Shown: piece after piece, positions 60,152 through 64,000 of the stretch | Layout of the letters: each line of letters starts with the position of its first letter | Position numbering within the stretch: position 1 is the stretch's first letter | Origin: Thalassovita sp. | Lineage (GTDB): Bacteria; Pseudomonadota; Alphaproteobacteria; Rhodobacterales; Rhodobacteraceae | Assembly: GCF_963691685.1 (NCBI RefSeq) | Contig: NZ_OY829290.1 | Coordinates: forward strand, 4,542,832 to 4,606,831 | Direction of reading: 5' to 3' | DNA length: 64,000 bases | Program-made: the position numbers and the translations under genes | The notes under the pieces: model-generated | Told to the model about the DNA's origin: nothing | The model's database searches: none | The model's input: only the letters and a program-made list of their open reading frames with translations

Positions 60152-60874
60152 ATGCAGACACCGGGTTTAATGCCACTGGCCCTGAGTGCGGGGTTTGGCG
60201 GGATCTTTGTGATCGCGCTGTGGCTCTTGCCTGCGGAACTTGCTGGCCAACGGCGGGCCGGGCGGGGGGCGGCATCGATCTATCTGCAGGCGCTGGGCAG
60301 CGTTCCGGAGTTTGCCGCCGCAAGGTCATGGCGGGTGCAACAGGCGCAATTGACGGGCTGTGACGATCTGCTGGCCGGCCCTACTGCCAAGATTGCAGAC
60401 ACTCAGGCGATGCAGCGGGTGGCGGAGGCTTGCTTGAAGCGGGCCGATCAGGTTCTGCGGTCATCACCCACGGCCGCCATTGCGCATTTGATCCGGGCAC
60501 AGGCGTTGGTGTTATTGGGGCGGCCCGATGAAGCTGAAGTCGCGTTTTTGTTGGCGCAGAAGACGGCGCCATATGAGGGCTGGCTGGCGGCGCGGCGGTT
60601 GCGGTTTGTGTTGCTGAACAGCGGGTTAGGTCTGCCCCTATCAGGGGCCACGGCACCTGACCCGGAAATAGATCTGGCGCTGCGGGTCGATGTAATGACG
60701 GTGTTGCAGACCAATGGCTACCTGCCGCTGCTGGTGCAGATCTATCAGCGCCAACCGGAAAGGCGGGCATGGTTGTTGGCGACGGTTGAGCAGGCGCCGA
60801 TTGCGCGGAAGCGTGCGTTTTTGGCGCTGCTGCGTGGCGCCTTAAGAGGCGCGCCGATTGGGGAAAGCGGATGA
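60152..60874 (+). CDS. Membrane-anchored TPR-like protein at exopolysaccharide locus
   Basis: 240 residues from ATG 60152 (GTG 60149 also possible; AAGGAA about 10 bases upstream). One N-terminal helix (8-28, PLALSAGFGGIFVIALWLLP), then helical repeats resembling TPR (AAIAHLIRAQALVLLGRPDEAEVAFLLAQKTAP, split at about 110-142). It overlaps the next gene by ATGA, so it is made together with the ligase/polymerase protein and may assemble with it. Family not recognised. Confidence 0.7.
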   Translation: MQTPGLMPLALSAGFGGIFVIALWLLPAELAGQRRAGRGAASIYLQALGSVPEFAAARSWRVQQAQLTGCDDLLAGPTAKIADTQAMQRVAEACLKRADQVLRSSPTAAIAHLIRAQALVLLGRPDEAEVAFLLAQKTAPYEGWLAARRLRFVLLNSGLGLPLSGATAPDPEIDLALRVDVMTVLQTNGYLPLLVQIYQRQPERRAWLLATVEQAPIARKRAFLALLRGALRGAPIGESG

Positions 60875-62349
60875 TCGAATTAGGTCGCGAAACCCCGCAG
60901 TTTGTCCCGAAGGAGGGCGGGTTGAAATACGCGCCCCTGTCAGCGCCGGCGGCGGGGCATCTTGGCTCCAAACAGATGGACATGCTGGCGGACGTGCTTT
61001 CCTGGGGGCTACCAGCATTCGTCATCCTGATCGCTGTCCCGCAGGGCGCGACCTCTGCGCTTGCTTGGATCGGCGCTGCATTGGTGCTGTCGATGACTGG
61101 CATGGTCTATTTTCTCATCCGGGCCTTCTGTGTGCCACACCGCACCATAGAGCTGCGCCATCATAGAGGCATTGCTTACCTGAGTGGCTCGATACTGATT
61201 GCAGCGGCTTGGGGGGTGTTGCCCGTTCCGGTGCGCCCTCTGTCAGGCCTGCCCAATGACGTGCACCCTAGTCACATCAGTCTGGCGTTCGGGGCGGGGC
61301 AGCTGGCCCTGCTGCGGCTGGCGTCCTACGCGATGTTGTTTGTGCTGATGACAGAGGTCTGCGCCAACCCGCGCCGGGCCGAGCGGATGCTGACGTTGCT
61401 ATACGTTGGGTTTGTGGCCCATGCGGCCTGGGCGCTGCTGTCGCTCTATGCGCTGGGGGATACGCTGCTGCTGGGGGACAAACCGGCCTACCAGGGGGTG
61501 GCAACGGGAACTTTTGTGAACCGCAATTCCTTTGCCAGCTTTATGGCGATGGGGGCGGTGATCGGAACTGCACGTCTGGCGGCGGTGATGCTAAGTGCGG
61601 AGCGAGCATTCCTGCCGCGCGCCAGCAACGGGGCGGTGGTGCTACAGGTGTTAGGTCTCCTTCTGATCCTGAGCGCGCTTGCTGCGACGGGATCGCGGAT
61701 GGGGGTGTTTTCTGCCCTGATCGCGATCGGCAGTGTGATCTGTTTTCTTGCCATCAAGGCCGGGACGCTGGGCCGTAGAACCGGATGGGCTCTGTCCCTT
61801 GGTGCGTTTGTTTTGGCTCTATTTATCCTCAGCACCTTTGGGCAGACCACGCTGGAACGGCTTGTATTTGTGCCCGCCGATTGGGAGGTGCGGCTAGAGC
61901 TTTACCGGCAGACCTGGGCGATGATCATGGCGCGCCCGTGGGTGGGCTATGGCGTGGATGGGTTCCATGTGGCGTTTGAGCTGTTTCATCAGCCTGACCT
62001 GCGGATGGATCGGACGTGGCAGCTGCCGCACAACACCTACCTCAGCCTTTGGGTGGACTATGGGATCCCGTTGGGCAGTTTGACCCTGGTTTTGGTGGCG
62101 GTGGTGTTTGCCAAACTGCTGCGCGCCCTGCGCCAGCGACGGCACGGCTATGGACCCGCGGTGATTGGGTGCGCGGTGATCATTCTGGCCGCGGTGCATT
62201 CGCTTGCGGATTTCAGTTTTGAGATTGCTGCAAATGTCTATGTGTTCATCGCTTTGGTCTGCCTCGGTCTGGCGCCTGCGCGCGGGTCGGAAGGCACAGA
62301 AAGTAAGCCCGATGACATGGAACGCATGGAGACTGGGAGGGGCCTGTGA
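60871..62349 (+). CDS. O-antigen ligase / polymerase-type membrane protein (Wzy/WaaL fold)
   Basis: 492 residues with about ten hydrophobic helices and a large periplasmic loop. TGTFVNRNSFASFMAMG, ATGSRMGVFSAL, and RPWVGYGVDGFHVAF with HNTYLSLWVDYGIPLG are the Wzy_C/WaaL-type conserved regions; the Arg and His in these are the usual catalytic positions. Such proteins polymerise or ligate polysaccharide units on the outer face. It overlaps the preceding gene (ATGA) and precedes the Wzc-like gene by 39 bp, as in exopolysaccharide operons. Confidence 0.85.
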   Translation: MIELGRETPQFVPKEGGLKYAPLSAPAAGHLGSKQMDMLADVLSWGLPAFVILIAVPQGATSALAWIGAALVLSMTGMVYFLIRAFCVPHRTIELRHHRGIAYLSGSILIAAAWGVLPVPVRPLSGLPNDVHPSHISLAFGAGQLALLRLASYAMLFVLMTEVCANPRRAERMLTLLYVGFVAHAAWALLSLYALGDTLLLGDKPAYQGVATGTFVNRNSFASFMAMGAVIGTARLAAVMLSAERAFLPRASNGAVVLQVLGLLLILSALAATGSRMGVFSALIAIGSVICFLAIKAGTLGRRTGWALSLGAFVLALFILSTFGQTTLERLVFVPADWEVRLELYRQTWAMIMARPWVGYGVDGFHVAFELFHQPDLRMDRTWQLPHNTYLSLWVDYGIPLGSLTLVLVAVVFAKLLRALRQRRHGYGPAVIGCAVIILAAVHSLADFSFEIAANVYVFIALVCLGLAPARGSEGTESKPDDMERMETGRGL

Positions 62350-62388
62350 GGTTGAGTATTTCAAATGGGGCACTTGGGGCGGGGTAAC

Positions 62389-64000
62389 ATGCATAGATCT
62401 CATGCGGCGTTTCTGGACCTGCGCGATATCCTTCACATTCTGCGGCGTCAGCGGTGGCTGGTTACGCTGACCTGTCTGGTCATACTCACCCTCGCCGGGG
62501 CCTATCTGTTGCGCACCACGGCGCTGTTTACGGCAACAGCGCTGGTGCAGATCGATCCGCAGGAAACCAATCTGCTGGACCCTTCGGCAGGCCACAGCGG
62601 TACCCTGGGCGCGGAGGACGTGCGGATTGAGACCGAGGTTGAGATCCTTAAATCACCCCGGTTGGCGTTGCAGACGATCAAGACGGCTGACTTGTCTGAC
62701 ACCGCGGCGTTTGGCCCCCGGGTTGGCCTGTTGGATCAGATGCGTCTGGCGCTGGGCGTGACGCTGCCGACCCCGTCCGCCACCGCGCTGGTGAATGAGA
62801 CAATCGCTAATTTCTCAGAGGCGTTGACGGTGCAGCGCAGGGGGCAGACCTATCTGGTGAGTGTTCAGATCACCAGTGAGGATCCCGATCTGGCGGCGCA
62901 TCTCGCCAACACCCATGCTCGCATCTACATCGGGGATCAGCTGACCAGCCGCAGGCGATCGGTTGCGGCCTCGGGTGAGGTGCTGCGTGCAGAATTGGGC
63001 AAATCGGCGGAGCGGTTGGCGGAGAGCAATGCGGCCCTGCGCGGGTATGTATTGGAAAACATTGACCGGTTGAGCGCCGAGGTAGGCAGTGCGGAGCTGC
63101 GTCAGCTCAGCATCCAACTGACCGATGGGCAGGCGCAATTGCTGCGGGTCGAAGATCGGTTGCAGCTTGCAGATCAAGGGTTGGAGCAAGGGGATTGGCA
63201 GGATCTTGCGGCCCAGGTGGGCGATCAGTCGCTTGCCGCGCTGGCGCAGCAGCGTACGGCGCTTGCCACCCGTCTGATTGGTGCGGAACTGACCCCGCAG
63301 GACAGTTTTGATCTGACCGCTGAGGTCCGGGCGCTTGAGGCGGAACTGCGGGCGCAGGGGCGTGCGGCAGTGACCGGGTTGCGCCGGGATTATCAGCAGG
63401 TGCAACGGGCGCAGGACCGCACGCTGGGTGAGGTGCAGCGTGCCCTCACGAGCGCGGATCTGAGCCCGCAAACCCTGACCGATATCTATGCGCTGAACCA
63501 GAACGCGCTGACCTCACAGCGGCAATTTGATCGGTTGAACACGCGTCTGCGCGATGTGGAGGCCTTGGCGGTGATGCAGGTTGCAGGCAGCCGCCTTGTG
63601 TCCGAAGCGCTACCCCCCAGTGACCCCTCATTTCCCAATACAGGATTGGTTTTGGGGGTGGCGCTTGTGTTTGCGCTGGGCATGGGCATCGGTTTGGCGC
63701 TGCTGAAGGAATTTTATTACGGCGGGGTCACCTCAGCCAGTCAGCTGGGCAATGTGCTGCCTCTAAAAACCGCAGCTGCCGTGCCGAAAACCGCGATGCA
63801 GCCGGGCTGGCGCACTTTGGCGGATAAGGTCGTGGCCGAGCCGATGACGCAATTTGCTGAGGCGTTTCGTGCGCTGAGGGCCAGCGTAGACCGTGGTTTA
63901 GGCACGAGGGGACAGGCCTCAGGCGCGGTTGTTTTGGTGACCTCCGCCAATCCGGCGGAGGGCAAATCCACCACGGCGCTGGCATTGGCGCGCACCTATG
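62389..64000 (+). CDS. Wzc/ExoP-type polysaccharide co-polymerase and tyrosine autokinase, cut by window edge
   Basis: 537 codons are visible from ATG 62389; the 3' end is outside. The N-terminal Wzz domain has a first membrane helix near 26-46, a periplasmic coiled-coil stretch (about 150-400, DVRIETEVEILKSPRLA just after the first part), and the second helix near 418-438 (GLVLGVALVFALGMGIG). The last visible part is the BY-kinase domain, with Walker A SANPAEGKSTT around residues 519-529 (Lys526). It controls chain length and export of exopolysaccharide. The tyrosine-rich tail cannot be seen. Confidence 0.88.
   Translation, partial: MHRSHAAFLDLRDILHILRRQRWLVTLTCLVILTLAGAYLLRTTALFTATALVQIDPQETNLLDPSAGHSGTLGAEDVRIETEVEILKSPRLALQTIKTADLSDTAAFGPRVGLLDQMRLALGVTLPTPSATALVNETIANFSEALTVQRRGQTYLVSVQITSEDPDLAAHLANTHARIYIGDQLTSRRRSVAASGEVLRAELGKSAERLAESNAALRGYVLENIDRLSAEVGSAELRQLSIQLTDGQAQLLRVEDRLQLADQGLEQGDWQDLAAQVGDQSLAALAQQRTALATRLIGAELTPQDSFDLTAEVRALEAELRAQGRAAVTGLRRDYQQVQRAQDRTLGEVQRALTSADLSPQTLTDIYALNQNALTSQRQFDRLNTRLRDVEALAVMQVAGSRLVSEALPPSDPSFPNTGLVLGVALVFALGMGIGLALLKEFYYGGVTSASQLGNVLPLKTAAAVPKTAMQPGWRTLADKVVAEPMTQFAEAFRALRASVDRGLGTRGQASGAVVLVTSANPAEGKSTTALALARTY

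Noticed and set aside
1..64000. tRNA, rRNA, CRISPR arrays, insertion sequences, integrases, prophage or toxin-antitoxin genes.
   Set aside because: None could be recognised by reading; short or divergent tRNA-like elements cannot be fully excluded without a computed search.

Overview
The window is chromosomal DNA from a GC-rich alphaproteobacterium, almost certainly Rhodobacteraceae (Roseobacter group). The evidence is the gene content and order: rimP-nusA-ylxR-infB followed by mutT-argJ-PPIase/secA, rnd-lptC-lptA-lptB-hpf-ptsN with no rpoN, and the housekeeping families hslO, ubiG, hemH and glcB with an IclR-family regulator. No tRNA, rRNA, CRISPR array, insertion sequence, integrase or prophage was seen. 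66 coding features are listed, including two cut by the window edges, one broken by a frameshift, and one 45-codon gene.

Layout. 1-5.3 kb: Nudix hydrolase (cut), redox chaperone Hsp33, CoA-type Nudix hydrolase, CCA tRNA nucleotidyltransferase, ABC exporter. 5.3-9 kb: a TrmA/RlmD-type RNA methyltransferase, then two L,D-transpeptidases (one lipoprotein, one Tat substrate) around a CAP-domain lipoprotein, and a 60-residue membrane peptide. 9-18 kb: ferrochelatase, methyltransferase, ComF-like protein, glutaredoxin, nitrilase-family amidase, MarR regulator, degenerate receiver protein, YciI, UbiG, proline iminopeptidase, a double-CDGSH iron-sulfur protein and a tandem pair of paralogous multi-pass membrane proteins. 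18-30 kb: the transcription/translation operon rimP-nusA-ylxR-infB with an attenuator-like leader, a tiny conserved-looking gene, mutT, argJ, a parvulin-type isomerase, and secA divergent from the isomerase. 30-37 kb: a periplasmic protein, a phosphate-binding-protein/OmpA fusion, radC, dnaJ-dnaK with a heat-shock-type promoter, alkB.

37.7-47.4 kb is the main accessory region: a surface-glycan locus with an ABC-2 permease (divergent), cysQ, a GT2 glycosyltransferase broken at a G8 tract, galU, three further glycosyltransferases and a two-domain sulfotransferase. CysQ removes PAP, the by-product of PAPS-dependent sulfotransfer. Its place beside glycosyltransferases and a sulfotransferase suggests that a sulfated surface polysaccharide is made here. 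The G8 tract could switch the GT2 enzyme on or off, or could be a mutation or a sequence error.

47.4-53.7 kb: ptsN, hpf, lptB, lptA, lptC and rnd on the minus strand; an AT-richer 576-bp gap with a candidate small RNA and several inverted repeats; a DJ-1/PfpI-like protein divergent from a LysR regulator, with a nested inverted repeat between them. 53.7-58.7 kb: orphan LuxR-type response regulator, IclR regulator divergent from malate synthase G (overlapping palindromes between), a GlcG/HbpS-like protein, and a carboxymuconolactone-decarboxylase-like protein. 58.9-64 kb: the start of a second exopolysaccharide locus, with secreted proteins of unknown role, an O-antigen-ligase/polymerase-type membrane protein and a Wzc/ExoP-type tyrosine autokinase that runs off the window.
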